Assembly: GCF_001429045.1 (NCBI RefSeq)
Contig: NZ_LMHY01000029.1
Span: 291,022 to 327,776 of the forward strand
Direction of reading: 5' to 3'
Source: Pseudomonas sp. Root71
GTDB taxonomy: Bacteria; Pseudomonadota; Gammaproteobacteria; Pseudomonadales; Pseudomonadaceae
Length of the DNA: 36,755 bases
Below, in pieces: positions 23,353 to 32,092 of this stretch. The notes under the pieces are model-generated. The model ran no database searches and was not told the DNA's origin. It saw nothing but the letters and a program-made list of their open reading frames with translations. How positions within the stretch are numbered: the first letter of the stretch is position 1; each line of letters starts with the position of its first letter. The position numbers and the translations under genes are program-made.

Positions 23353-24923
23353 GAGGCGGTATCCGTCACGGTTGCTGTCGGCAAAGCCTGTGGCGCCAGC
23401 CCGAAAAAATCCGCCATGCGTTTCTGCACCGGAGCGAAAGCGCAGTAATCGTGCATGCGCTCGACGGCGGCGAGGGACATGCGCCGATACTCCAGCGGTT
23501 GCTCCTTGGCCAGGCGGTAGCTGTTTTCGTAAGCGGTTTTCAGCGAACCCCAATCCGGCCGGTAACGCAGGGTGCGGTAGATGATGCGAGTGTCCTGCGG
23601 CCAGATGGTCAGCTCCTCGCTGGACTTGACCACAAACGCCACACGTTCATCGATGTAGTCCTCCATGGCCGTGTGATCCGGGGCAATCACCGGTTTACCA
23701 CTGGCCATGAACTCCATCAGCGGCAGGCACAGCCCTTCGCAGCGCGAGGCATTGACGTAGTAACTGGCGGCCTCGTACAACCGGGCATATTGCGGGTCGT
23801 CCAGGTAGCCGTGCATGACCACCACCCGACAGGCGAACGGAGAAAGCTGCGCGAGCAACGTCATCAGTTCGTCGTGGTAGGACGACAGATCGCTTTGGGT
23901 AACTTTCAGCACCAGTGTCGCATCAGGCGTTTCGCGGAACGCCCAGCAGAATGCAGTGATCAGTTGATGCCAATTCTTGCGACCGTCACGCGGGTTGAAC
24001 ACGGTGACATACACCACACCGTCAACCTGTGTTTCGACCAGGGCTGTGGTATCCGGCCACTGTCGCGGTTCTGGCTCGGGTACTGCCATCGTCTGTGGGC
24101 CGGCGATGGCCGGCAACCAGCCAGCGAGACGCTCATGGGCGGCTTGCGACAACAAGTCGCGTATCCCTTCCCAGTACCACTGGCTTAGAAAATGCGTGCG
24201 ATGCACCGGGATCGGCAGCGATTTACCTTTGTCCAGGCGCCACATATGCAGGTAATGGCGGGCAATCACCAAGCGGCGCTTGAGTGTCAGCGGCGGTGGC
24301 TTCAATGCCTCCAGTTCAGCCTCGAGCGCCGCCAGTTCCTCGGCGGTCGGCACGACGGGAATCAGTGCATCGGCGCTCAGCCCGAGTGTGCGCGTATCGA
24401 AGATGCAACCCTTGATGTCCAGGGTCGAGCCGGCGCAGATCGGGACGCTGGTGTGGCGACTACGAATGTCGGCGAAGTTTTCCCACAACGGCGTCGGCAA
24501 CACCAGTACCGGGAAGTCTTCGCCCATGGCCCGACGAATCGCCCGGGCGGTATGGCTGGAGAGCGTGATCACCCGGCCCTGCCGCGCCAGCATTTGCGTC
24601 CAGTCCTGGCGCGGGTCGTTATCCCATTGTTCATCGGGAATCGAATCAAACTCCCAGGCCACCACGCAAATCGTCGGGCACTCAAGGTCGTTCGGGGTTT
24701 TCTGCGGCGGCGTAAACGACAGGAACAGACTGTCTTCGCCAGCGGCCAATAATTGTTTGTAGAGCGGATCGACCTCGGCGGTGGAGGACACCACATGCAC
24801 TCGCCCCAGGCTTTCGAGCACAGGGCGATAGGCCTTGAGCACGAAGTAGTAACTGTATTCGGGACGACCGAGGCTCTGGCTGATGGAGCTGTCGTTGACG
24901 TCGGAGTAAAGAATGAAATTCAT
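23346..24923 (-). CDS. GT-B glycosyltransferase, family 4-like (PA5455-like)
   Basis: This is the first gene of the five-gene divergent run. I prefer the ATG at 24923 (MNFILYSDVND) to one eight codons upstream because it aligns with the start of the downstream paralogue; the ribosome site is weak for both. The 525-residue product shares LGRPEYSYYFVLKAYRP and VFNPRDGRKNWHQLI with the next glycosyltransferase. Its E-x7-E motif is Glu396 and Glu404 (CEGLCLPLMEFM). It is about 90 residues longer than its paralogue, mainly because of an insert around residues 180-290 that is rich in Leu, Glu and Trp. Tandem duplication followed by divergence is the simplest explanation. Confidence 0.83.
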   Translation of the reverse strand: MNFILYSDVNDSSISQSLGRPEYSYYFVLKAYRPVLESLGRVHVVSSTAEVDPLYKQLLAAGEDSLFLSFTPPQKTPNDLECPTICVVAWEFDSIPDEQWDNDPRQDWTQMLARQGRVITLSSHTARAIRRAMGEDFPVLVLPTPLWENFADIRSRHTSVPICAGSTLDIKGCIFDTRTLGLSADALIPVVPTAEELAALEAELEALKPPPLTLKRRLVIARHYLHMWRLDKGKSLPIPVHRTHFLSQWYWEGIRDLLSQAAHERLAGWLPAIAGPQTMAVPEPEPRQWPDTTALVETQVDGVVYVTVFNPRDGRKNWHQLITAFCWAFRETPDATLVLKVTQSDLSSYHDELMTLLAQLSPFACRVVVMHGYLDDPQYARLYEAASYYVNASRCEGLCLPLMEFMASGKPVIAPDHTAMEDYIDERVAFVVKSSEELTIWPQDTRIIYRTLRYRPDWGSLKTAYENSYRLAKEQPLEYRRMSLAAVERMHDYCAFAPVQKRMADFFGLAPQALPTATVTDTASC

Positions 24924-25321
24924 GGCATCCCACGGTGAGGCCGCCATCCCGGCAGCCTCACGCTATGACGGGGAGGATACGGTTCGAGTCAGTGTTTACT
25001 GGCGCTCGCCCATCGTCTTGCTGCCCGTCTTCGTTCTTGTTTTAGTGGTCAGTTTCTCGCAGTTTCGAAGCGACGCTGCCGAACCCCGGATAATCGTGAC
25101 GAGGGGCATTCTAACCACATCCGTTGAGGATTCGTGAACCGCCCGACGAGAATAAATCAGGCTACGCTGACGAGAACTGGCCAGTCACTATTGGACTTGT
25201 TGAAATTGCCGAGCAAATGGCACAGATTGGATACCAAACAACTACAACAAAACATTTCGTCCGTCTTCATGAGTAATCCTGTTGGTTCGTGAGACCCTTC
25301 CATTAAGCCTTTAGGAAATGG
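24924..25321. promoter_or_regulatory. Divergent promoter region of the CPA locus
   Basis: These 398 bp separate the five minus-strand genes from rmd and must carry promoters for both. On the minus strand TAGAAT (25113-25108) resembles a -10 box, but no good -35 lies at the right distance. On the plus strand TTGGAC (25191-25196) resembles a -35 box, with only weak -10 candidates. The right part is more AT-rich than the genes around it. A plus-strand frame (24913-25137) with a hydrophobic stretch overlaps the glycosyltransferase start and is judged spurious. Confidence 0.5.
25176..25185. promoter_or_regulatory. Perfect 10-bp palindrome in the divergent CPA region
   Basis: ACTGGCCAGT is a perfect palindrome, five bases before a -35-like TTGGAC reading toward rmd. 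It could be an operator for a dimeric regulator. A single short palindrome can also occur by chance. Confidence 0.3.
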
Positions 25322-26263
25322 ATGAAATGTATGACCCGGGGGTCGCTGTTGAGAAAACGTCTATTTGTCACGGGTCTGACTGGATTTGTAGGACAACACA
25401 TCCAATCGCGTTTGCAGGCTGAGAATTCGGAATGGAAGCTGCTGCCTGTTCCTTGCCGCTACGATCTCTCTGCGCCGGACAGCCTTGAAGGCTTGTGGCC
25501 GGAAATGCCCGATGCGGTGATCCACCTGGCCGGCCAGACTTTCGTCCCGGAGGCCTTTCGTGATCCGGCGCGCACGCTGAACATCAATCTGCTGGGCACC
25601 CTGAACCTGCTGCAAGCTCTCAAGGCGCGCGGCTTCAACGGCACGTTTCTGTACGTCAGCTCCGGCGATGTCTATGGCCAGGTCGCTGAAGAGCATCTGC
25701 CCATCACTGAATTGCAACCACCCTGCCCGCGCAATCCCTATGCCGTGAGCAAACTGTCGGCAGAGTTCCTGAGCTTGCAGTGGGGCCTGAGCGAAGACTG
25801 GCCCGTACTGGTCGCCCGCCCGTTCAACCACATCGGCACAGGGCAGAAAGACAGCTTCGTCATCGCCAGCGCCGCACGTCAGATCTGCCGGATCAAGCAA
25901 GGCCTGCAAGGGCCCCAACTGGAGGTCGGGGACATCGACGTCACGCGCGATTTCCTTGATGTCGGGGACGTGGTCTCGGCTTACCTGGCCTTGCTGGAAA
26001 AAGGTACGCCGGGGCAGGTCTACAACATTTGCTCGGGGCGCGAGCAGAGCATTCGCCGCCTGATCGAACAGCTGGCAGATCTTGCCCAGGTCGACCTGCA
26101 ACTGGTCCAGGACCCTGCGCGACTTCGCCGCGCGGATCAGCGCCGCGTGTGCGGCAGCCCTGCCAGGCTGGTCGAAACCACTGGATGGAAATCTGAAATC
26201 ACAACACAACAATCCCTGCGGGCGATCCTGTCCGACTGGGAGACGCGAGTACGACAAGTATGA
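25322..26263 (+). CDS. rmd: GDP-6-deoxy-D-lyxo-4-hexulose reductase, GDP-D-rhamnose synthesis
   Basis: Rmd reduces the 4-keto intermediate made by Gmd to GDP-D-rhamnose. The 313-residue protein is an extended SDR: NAD(P) motif TGLTGFVG (17-24), catalytic Tyr140-x3-Lys144 (NPYAVSKLSAE), SSGDVYGQ, and a C-terminus typical of Rmd (LRAILSDWE). AGGA before the first ATG supports starting at 25322. That gives about ten extra N-terminal residues compared with the fold, so an ATG three codons later may also serve. It is the first gene of the plus-strand CPA operon and overlaps gmd by four bases (ATGA). The gene order that follows is that of the P. aeruginosa A-band locus, which makes the symbol secure. 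Confidence 0.94.
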   Translation: MKCMTRGSLLRKRLFVTGLTGFVGQHIQSRLQAENSEWKLLPVPCRYDLSAPDSLEGLWPEMPDAVIHLAGQTFVPEAFRDPARTLNINLLGTLNLLQALKARGFNGTFLYVSSGDVYGQVAEEHLPITELQPPCPRNPYAVSKLSAEFLSLQWGLSEDWPVLVARPFNHIGTGQKDSFVIASAARQICRIKQGLQGPQLEVGDIDVTRDFLDVGDVVSAYLALLEKGTPGQVYNICSGREQSIRRLIEQLADLAQVDLQLVQDPARLRRADQRRVCGSPARLVETTGWKSEITTQQSLRAILSDWETRVRQV

Positions 26264-27231
26264 CTAAAAGTGCATTGATCACAGGCATCACCGGCCAGGA
26301 TGGCGCGTATCTGGCCAAGCTGCTGCTCGACAAGGGTTACAAGGTCCACGGCCTGGTCGCGCGCCGCAGCAGCGACTCGCGCTGGCGCTTGCGCGAGATG
26401 GGGGTCGAGGCGGACATCGTCTACCTGGATGGCGACATGGCCGATGCCTGTTCTGTGCAGCGCGCGGTGATCAAGTCGGCGCCGGACGAGGTCTACAACC
26501 TCGCCGCGCAAAGCTTTGTCGCGGCCTCCTGGGATCAACCGGTGACCACCGGCATCGTCGACGGCCTGGGTGTTACCCACTTGCTCGAAGCGATTCGTCA
26601 GTTCAGCCCGCACACGCGTTTCTACCAGGCGTCCACCAGCGAAATGTTCGGTCTGATCCAGGCCGAGCAGCAGGACGAGAACACGCCGTTCTATCCACGC
26701 AGCCCTTATGGCGTGGCCAAGTTGTACGGCCACTGGATCACCGTGAACTACCGCGAAAGTTTCAACCTGCATGCCAGCAGCGGCATTCTGTTCAACCATG
26801 AGTCTCCGCTGCGCGGCATCGAGTTCGTGACGCGCAAAGTCACCGACGCCGCCGCCCGCATCAAGCAGGGCAAGCAGCAGGAACTGCGCCTGGGCAACAT
26901 CGACGCCAAGCGCGATTGGGGCTTTGCCGGGGACTACGTCGAAGCCATGTGGCTGATGCTGCAACAGGACAAACCCGACGACTTCGTGGTGGCCACCGGC
27001 GTGACCACCACGGTGCGCGAGATGTGCCGGATCGCCTTCGATCACGTAGGCCTGAACTACCGCGACTTCGTGAAGATCGACCCGGCGTTCTTCCGCCCGG
27101 CCGAAGTCGAAGTGCTGCTCGGCAACCCGGCCAAGGCCCAGCGTGTGCTGGGCTGGAAACCAAAAACCGACCTGGATACCTTGATCCGCATGATGATGGA
27201 TGCGGACATGAAACGCGTCGCCAAGGAGTAG
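26260..27231 (+). CDS. gmd: GDP-mannose 4,6-dehydratase
   Basis: Gmd converts GDP-D-mannose to GDP-4-keto-6-deoxy-D-mannose. The 323-residue protein has the cofactor motif TGITGQDG (8-15) characteristic of GDP-mannose dehydratases, RRSSDSRWRL in the cofactor loop, the catalytic acid region STSEMFG with Glu128, and Tyr150-x3-Lys154 (SPYGVAKLYGHW). FNHESPLRG and GNIDAKRDWGFAGDYVEAMW are further signatures. Length is normal for the bacterial enzyme. It overlaps rmd and is followed by wbpW after three bases. Confidence 0.96.
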   Translation: MTKSALITGITGQDGAYLAKLLLDKGYKVHGLVARRSSDSRWRLREMGVEADIVYLDGDMADACSVQRAVIKSAPDEVYNLAAQSFVAASWDQPVTTGIVDGLGVTHLLEAIRQFSPHTRFYQASTSEMFGLIQAEQQDENTPFYPRSPYGVAKLYGHWITVNYRESFNLHASSGILFNHESPLRGIEFVTRKVTDAAARIKQGKQQELRLGNIDAKRDWGFAGDYVEAMWLMLQQDKPDDFVVATGVTTTVREMCRIAFDHVGLNYRDFVKIDPAFFRPAEVEVLLGNPAKAQRVLGWKPKTDLDTLIRMMMDADMKRVAKE

Positions 27232-27234
27232 GCC

Positions 27235-28677
27235 ATGCTGATTCCCGTGATTCTCTCCGGCGGTGCCGGGACAAGGTTGTGGCCGGTGTCGCGTGAAGGC
27301 CATCCCAAACCGTTCATGGCCTTGCCTGACGGCCAGTCGCTTCTGGGCAAGACCTATCGGCGTGCCGCGGACCTGCTCGACGGCTGGGGCGATATCGTCA
27401 CGGTGACCAACCGCGAATACTACTTCCAGAGCAAGGATCACTTTCGGGACGCGCACCTGGGCCGTCATCGCGGGCACTTCCTGCTGGAGCCGACGGGGCG
27501 CAACACGGCGCCGGCCATCGCTGCCGCCGCCCTCTCCCTCCAGGCCCTGCATGGCGACGAGGCGATCATGCTGGTCATGCCCGCCGACCATCTGATCGTC
27601 AATGTCGATGCGCTCAAGGAGGCGGTCGAGCATGCCATGACATTGGCCAGGAGCGGTCACCTGGTGACCTTCGGTGTGGTGCCGACCGCTCCGGAAACCG
27701 GTTTTGGCTACATTGAAGCCGGCACACCGCTGGACGACAAAGGCGCTGCCGGCGTGCGGCGTTTCGTCGAAAAACCGGACCTGCAAACCGCGACTCATTA
27801 CCTGGAAAGCGGCAATTTCCTGTGGAACTCCGGGATGTTCTGCTTCTCGGTTGCCAGCGTACTGGCCGAACTGCAAATCCATGCTCCCGATTTGCTGGAG
27901 CAGGCGCAGACCTGCATGGCCGCCAGCGCCGCAGTGGAAAACGCGGGGAGCCTGCAGCAGGAACTGTCGCCGGCCCTGTTCGGCGAAATCATGGACATTT
28001 CCATCGACTATGCGTTGATGGAGCGCTCCGACAAGGTGGTCGTCGTGCCCGCCCGTTTCGACTGGAGCGACATCGGCTCCTGGGGTGCGGTGGCCGCACT
28101 GGTACCGGCGGATGCACAAAACAACCGCACCGTCGGCGAGTCGGTTTTCATCGACAGCCACAACAACTTCGTCCAGAGCGACAACCGTCTGGTCGCGACC
28201 GTGGGCGTGGATAACCTGATTATCGTCGACACCGCCGACGCGGTGCTGGTGGCCCACGCCGACCGCGCCCAGGATGTGCGCCGGGTGGCCAGGCAACTCA
28301 AGGACAAAGAGCACGAAGCCTATCGCCTGCACCGTACGGTCAGCCGGCCATGGGGTACCTACACCGTGCTGGAGGAAGGCCCGCGCTTCAAGATCAAACG
28401 CATCGTGGTCAAGCCCGGTGCCAAGTTGTCGTTGCAGATGCACCACCATCGCAATGAACACTGGGTGGTGGTCGAAGGCATGGCCAAGGTCACCAACAAT
28501 GGCACCGGCACTCATCTGGTGGCCAAGAACGAATCGACCTTCATTGCCGCCGGTCACAAGCATCGCCTGGAGAATCCCGGCGTGATCGACCTTGTGATCA
28601 TCGAAGTGCAAAGCGGCGAATACCTGGGAGAGGACGACATCGTCCGCTTCGAAGATCAATACGGCAGGACGGTTTGA
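27235..28677 (+). CDS. wbpW: Bifunctional mannose-1-phosphate guanylyltransferase / mannose-6-phosphate isomerase
   Basis: The enzyme supplies GDP-mannose. Residues 1-350 form the nucleotidyltransferase with GGAGTRLWPVSR (9-20) and Lys25. Residues 365-480 form a type II phosphomannose isomerase cupin, RPWGTY, metal-site QMHHHRNEHW (401-410) and His443. The 480-residue length and domain order match AlgA/WbpW/PslB. Those paralogues cannot be separated by motif alone; the symbol rests on its place between gmd and wzm, as in the A-band cluster. The stop is directly followed by the wzm ATG. Confidence 0.93.
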   Translation: MLIPVILSGGAGTRLWPVSREGHPKPFMALPDGQSLLGKTYRRAADLLDGWGDIVTVTNREYYFQSKDHFRDAHLGRHRGHFLLEPTGRNTAPAIAAAALSLQALHGDEAIMLVMPADHLIVNVDALKEAVEHAMTLARSGHLVTFGVVPTAPETGFGYIEAGTPLDDKGAAGVRRFVEKPDLQTATHYLESGNFLWNSGMFCFSVASVLAELQIHAPDLLEQAQTCMAASAAVENAGSLQQELSPALFGEIMDISIDYALMERSDKVVVVPARFDWSDIGSWGAVAALVPADAQNNRTVGESVFIDSHNNFVQSDNRLVATVGVDNLIIVDTADAVLVAHADRAQDVRRVARQLKDKEHEAYRLHRTVSRPWGTYTVLEEGPRFKIKRIVVKPGAKLSLQMHHHRNEHWVVVEGMAKVTNNGTGTHLVAKNESTFIAAGHKHRLENPGVIDLVIIEVQSGEYLGEDDIVRFEDQYGRTV

Positions 28678-29475
28678 ATGCTGCTTTCCCTTTACCGCAC
28701 GCTGAGCAGCTATCGGGGGTTCATCCTCGGTAGCGTCCAGCGAGAGTTTCAGGCGCGTTATCGCAATTCGTTGTTCGGTGCCCTGTGGACCGTGCTCAAT
28801 CCGCTGTCGATGATCATTGTCTACACCGTGATTTTTTCCCACATCATGCGTGCCCGTTTGCCAGGGGTAGATGACGGCATGGCCTACAGCATCTATCTCT
28901 GCGCCGGGTTGTTGACCTGGGGACTGTTTGCAGAAATCACGGTGCGCAGCCAGAACATGTTTCTGGATAACGCCAATCTGCTGAAAAAAATCAGCTTCCC
29001 ACGGATCTGCTTGCCCGTGATCGTGCTGTTGAATGCCGGTATCAACTTCGCAATCATCATCAGCCTGTTCCTCGGTTTTCTGTTGATCACCGGTCGACTA
29101 CCGGGCCTTGTGCTGTTGGCGCTCATTCCTCTATTGGTATTACAGGTGATGTTCTGTGCCGGGCTGGGGATTATTCTTGGCGTATTGAATGTGTTTTTTC
29201 GCGATGTCGGGCAATTTTTCGCCATCTGTCTGCAATTCTGGTTCTGGCTGACGCCAATCGTTTATCCGATGAGCATCCTGCCCGATTGGGTCCAGCGCTT
29301 GCTGCAACTCAATCCCCTGACCAACCTGATCACCAGCTACCAGAACATCTTCCTGTACGGCCAATGGCCTGTCTGGAGTTCGCTGCTGCCGATCATGGTC
29401 GCCAGCGTATTGCTCTTCTTCATCGGGCTGCGGCTGTTTCGGCAGAGAGTCGGTGAAATGGTGGATGAACTCTGA
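28678..29475 (+). CDS. wzm: O-antigen ABC transporter permease
   Basis: The 265-residue integral membrane protein belongs to the ABC-2 export family and has about six membrane helices (for example MIIVYTVIFSHIM, VIVLLNAGINFAIII, and the WFWLTPIVYP segment). With Wzt it moves the undecaprenyl-linked D-rhamnan across the inner membrane. It starts at the base after the wbpW stop and overlaps wzt by one base (TGATG), indicating coupled translation. Confidence 0.93.
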   Translation: MLLSLYRTLSSYRGFILGSVQREFQARYRNSLFGALWTVLNPLSMIIVYTVIFSHIMRARLPGVDDGMAYSIYLCAGLLTWGLFAEITVRSQNMFLDNANLLKKISFPRICLPVIVLLNAGINFAIIISLFLGFLLITGRLPGLVLLALIPLLVLQVMFCAGLGIILGVLNVFFRDVGQFFAICLQFWFWLTPIVYPMSILPDWVQRLLQLNPLTNLITSYQNIFLYGQWPVWSSLLPIMVASVLLFFIGLRLFRQRVGEMVDEL

Positions 29476-30728
29476 TGGGACACATACGCGTCACCGGCCT
29501 GGGCAAGGCCTATAAACAATACCCTACACGCTGGAGTCGACTGGTTGAATGGCTAGTCCCGTTCTCGCCGATCCGCCATCGTCAGCACTGGGTGCTACAG
29601 GACGTGACCTTCCAGATTGCCCCCGGAGAATCGGTGGGTATCGTCGGGATCAACGGTGCCGGCAAAAGCACCTTGTTGAAGATGATCACCGGCACCACCC
29701 AACCCACCTGCGGAACCATTGAGCTCGAAGGCAGCGTCGCCGCCCTGCTGGAATTGGGCATGGGTTTTCATGCGGACTTTACCGGTCGGCAGAATGCGGT
29801 CATGGCCGGGCAACTGCTGGGCATGCAGGTCGAAGAGATAGAAGCGTTGATGCCGGAAATCGAACGTTTCGCGGAAATAGGCGACGCCATCGACCACCCG
29901 GTACGCACCTATTCCAGCGGTATGCAAATGCGTCTGGCGTTCAGCGTGGCCACCGCGCGGCGCCCGGACATATTGATCGTCGACGAAGCACTGTCGGTGG
30001 GCGACGCCTACTTTCAGCACAAAAGTTTCGACCGCATCCGCAGCTTTCGCAAAGCCGGTACCACGCTGCTGATCGTCTCCCATGACCGTGGGGCGATTCA
30101 GTCGATCTGCGACTCGGCGATTCTCCTGGAAAACGGCCATATGGCCATGCACGACAAGCCCGAAACCGTCATGGATTACTACAACGCCCTGCTCGCCGAG
30201 CGTGAGGGACAGACCGTGCGCCAGGAAGCTCTCGCCGGCGGCCAGTTCAGTACCATTTCGGGAACGGGTGAAGCCAGGATTCTGACCGTACGCTTGCTCG
30301 ACAAAAATGAACGCTCCATCGACGCCGCCGAAGTCGGCCAGCCGGTCGTGCTGGAGGTGAATGTCGAGGTTCGCCAGGACATCGAACGGCTGGTACTGGG
30401 CTTCATGATCAAGGATCGCCTGGGCCAGGCCATGTACGGCATCAACACCCATCGCCAGGATCAGGCGCTGACCGATCTGCAGGCTGGCGAGCGCGTGACT
30501 TATCGCTTTGCTTTCGTCATGGGGTTGGGCAAGGGTAACTATTCCGTGGCGTTGAGCTTGTCACGCCTGGACTCGCACCTGGACCGCAACTTCGAGTGGC
30601 GCGATTACGGGTTGGTGTTCCATGTGATCAACAACCGGCACGAAGATTTTGTCGGCTGCTCGTGGCTGGCCGCGAAGACCACTGTCTCGCGCTCGAGCGC
30701 GCCGGTCACTCCGGAGATCACGCCATGA
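29475..30728 (+). CDS. wzt: O-antigen ABC transporter ATPase with C-terminal carbohydrate-binding domain
   Basis: The 417-residue protein has an N-terminal ATPase: Walker A GINGAGKST (58-66), signature YSSGMQMRL (146-154), Walker B ILIVDE (166-171) and H-loop His203. From about residue 265 to 400 there is a beta-rich Wzt_C-like domain (VVLEVNVEV, LGFMIKDRLGQAMYGINT, GKGNYSVALSL). In ABC-dependent systems that keep such a domain, it recognises the chemically capped non-reducing end of the polymer. This fits the presence of the methyltransferases across the divergent promoter. The stop overlaps the wbpX start by four bases. Confidence 0.95.
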   Translation: MGHIRVTGLGKAYKQYPTRWSRLVEWLVPFSPIRHRQHWVLQDVTFQIAPGESVGIVGINGAGKSTLLKMITGTTQPTCGTIELEGSVAALLELGMGFHADFTGRQNAVMAGQLLGMQVEEIEALMPEIERFAEIGDAIDHPVRTYSSGMQMRLAFSVATARRPDILIVDEALSVGDAYFQHKSFDRIRSFRKAGTTLLIVSHDRGAIQSICDSAILLENGHMAMHDKPETVMDYYNALLAEREGQTVRQEALAGGQFSTISGTGEARILTVRLLDKNERSIDAAEVGQPVVLEVNVEVRQDIERLVLGFMIKDRLGQAMYGINTHRQDQALTDLQAGERVTYRFAFVMGLGKGNYSVALSLSRLDSHLDRNFEWRDYGLVFHVINNRHEDFVGCSWLAAKTTVSRSSAPVTPEITP

Positions 30729-32092
30729 CGCGTCTTTTGGTGGAGTGCACGCACGTATTCCAGCACCCCAAGGTCAATTCGGGCATTCAGCGAGTGGTGC
30801 GCAACGTCGTCAATCAGCTACCGGGGTCTGTGGACGGCGTTGAATGCATCCCGGTTGTATTGCTTAAAGGCAAACTCTATCGGGTACTGAAACTCGGCGC
30901 GCTGAACATTCCGATTTTCGATGCCTTGATGACCTTTGGCGGACGACTTGGGCGCTTGGCTCACCGCTTCTGGCAACTGCATCAGCGCCTGCACAACCGA
31001 AGCAACTCGCGAGTGATCAAGCGCCTGCTGCACGTGGCCTACCGGGTGACAGCGGTTACCTGTTTCGGCCTTCCACTGCGTGTGATCGAGGGCATCAACC
31101 AGTATCAACTGCCCAAACGTTGCACGCCGCTGCAGCACCAACCGGGAGATCAACTGGTGTTGCTGGATTCGTCCTGGCACACCGACTTTTTCCCGTTTGC
31201 CGAACAGCTCAAACGTGAAGGCGTGGGCATTGTTTCTGTGATCTACGATTTGATTCCCCTGACTCACCCACAGTTCTACGACACACGGCTGGTGCAGGTG
31301 TTCAACGAGTGGTTCGACTGGATCACTCAAACCGCCGATGGCTACGTGGCCATTTCCGCCACGGTGCGTGACCAGGTGCGTGATGAGGTTCAGCGCCGCC
31401 TGGGCTCGGCCAAGGCCAATGCATTGTGGTTCGACTATTTCCACCTGGGCTCCGAACTTGATTTGAGCGAAGTCAGCGAAGCCGTGGAACCGCGTCTTGC
31501 GCGGCTGTTCGCGACGCCGGAACCGGTATTTTTGATGGTCAGTACCATCGAACCGCGCAAGAACCACGACTACCTGCTGGACGCCTTCGAACGGGCCTGG
31601 GCGGCAGGCTCCAATGCCCGCCTGTGCATTGCCGGGCGAATCGGCTGGAAATGCGATGCGCTGCTGGCCCGGATACGCAATCACCCCCAACTGAACCAAC
31701 GACTGTTCATGTTCAATGACCTGAGCGACACCAGCCTCGAGCATGCCTACCACCATGCCAGCTCACTGGTGTTTCCGTCTTTTGTGGAAGGCTTCGGCCT
31801 GCCGCTGGTAGAAGCCATGCAGCGTGGACTGCCGGCCATGGGTAGCGACATTGCGGTCTTTCGTGAAATAGGCGGCGAGTTCATGGCGTACTTCGATCTG
31901 GCCGAGCCAAAAAGCCTGGCTGATCTGGTCATTGGTTTCGAGAACAGCGGTCAATTCCCGGCCACTCGCGACGTCGTGGACTGGCGCTGGATCGGCTGGC
32001 GTGAAGCCAGTGCGCAATTGGCTGAACGCACCCTGCGCAATCTTGTCGACGTGCCGCTCATGCAAGAGAGGCAACATGCGAATTGCCCTTAA
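30725..32092 (+). CDS. wbpX: D-rhamnosyltransferase of CPA assembly
   Basis: A GT4-type glycosyltransferase of 455 residues. The frame is open upstream of 30725 but those 43 codons overlap wzt and are not protein-like; the ATGA overlap fixes the start. The C-terminal half has STIEPRKNHDYLLDAFE and the E-x7-E motif Glu355/Glu363 (VEGFGLPLVEAM). The long N-terminal half (VFQHPKVNSGIQRVVRNV) is typical of this family. In P. aeruginosa WbpX adds alpha-1,2-linked D-rhamnose to the growing chain. The gene overlaps wbpY by 17 bases. Confidence 0.9.
   Translation: MTRLLVECTHVFQHPKVNSGIQRVVRNVVNQLPGSVDGVECIPVVLLKGKLYRVLKLGALNIPIFDALMTFGGRLGRLAHRFWQLHQRLHNRSNSRVIKRLLHVAYRVTAVTCFGLPLRVIEGINQYQLPKRCTPLQHQPGDQLVLLDSSWHTDFFPFAEQLKREGVGIVSVIYDLIPLTHPQFYDTRLVQVFNEWFDWITQTADGYVAISATVRDQVRDEVQRRLGSAKANALWFDYFHLGSELDLSEVSEAVEPRLARLFATPEPVFLMVSTIEPRKNHDYLLDAFERAWAAGSNARLCIAGRIGWKCDALLARIRNHPQLNQRLFMFNDLSDTSLEHAYHHASSLVFPSFVEGFGLPLVEAMQRGLPAMGSDIAVFREIGGEFMAYFDLAEPKSLADLVIGFENSGQFPATRDVVDWRWIGWREASAQLAERTLRNLVDVPLMQERQHANCP

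Noticed and set aside
23513..23523. An ops-like GGCGGTAG element (RfaH recruitment site)
   Set aside because: It lies on the non-coding strand in the middle of a glycosyltransferase gene and misses the conserved T at position 11; it is not in a leader.
24913..25137. A 74-codon plus-strand frame with a hydrophobic stretch in the CPA divergent region
   Set aside because: It begins antisense inside the glycosyltransferase gene, lacks a ribosome site, and occupies the expected promoter region.
26137..28842. A 901-codon minus-strand frame across rmd, gmd and wbpW
   Set aside because: It is antisense to three well-recognised enzymes, with low-complexity His/Gln/Asp-rich translation caused by GC-rich codons.
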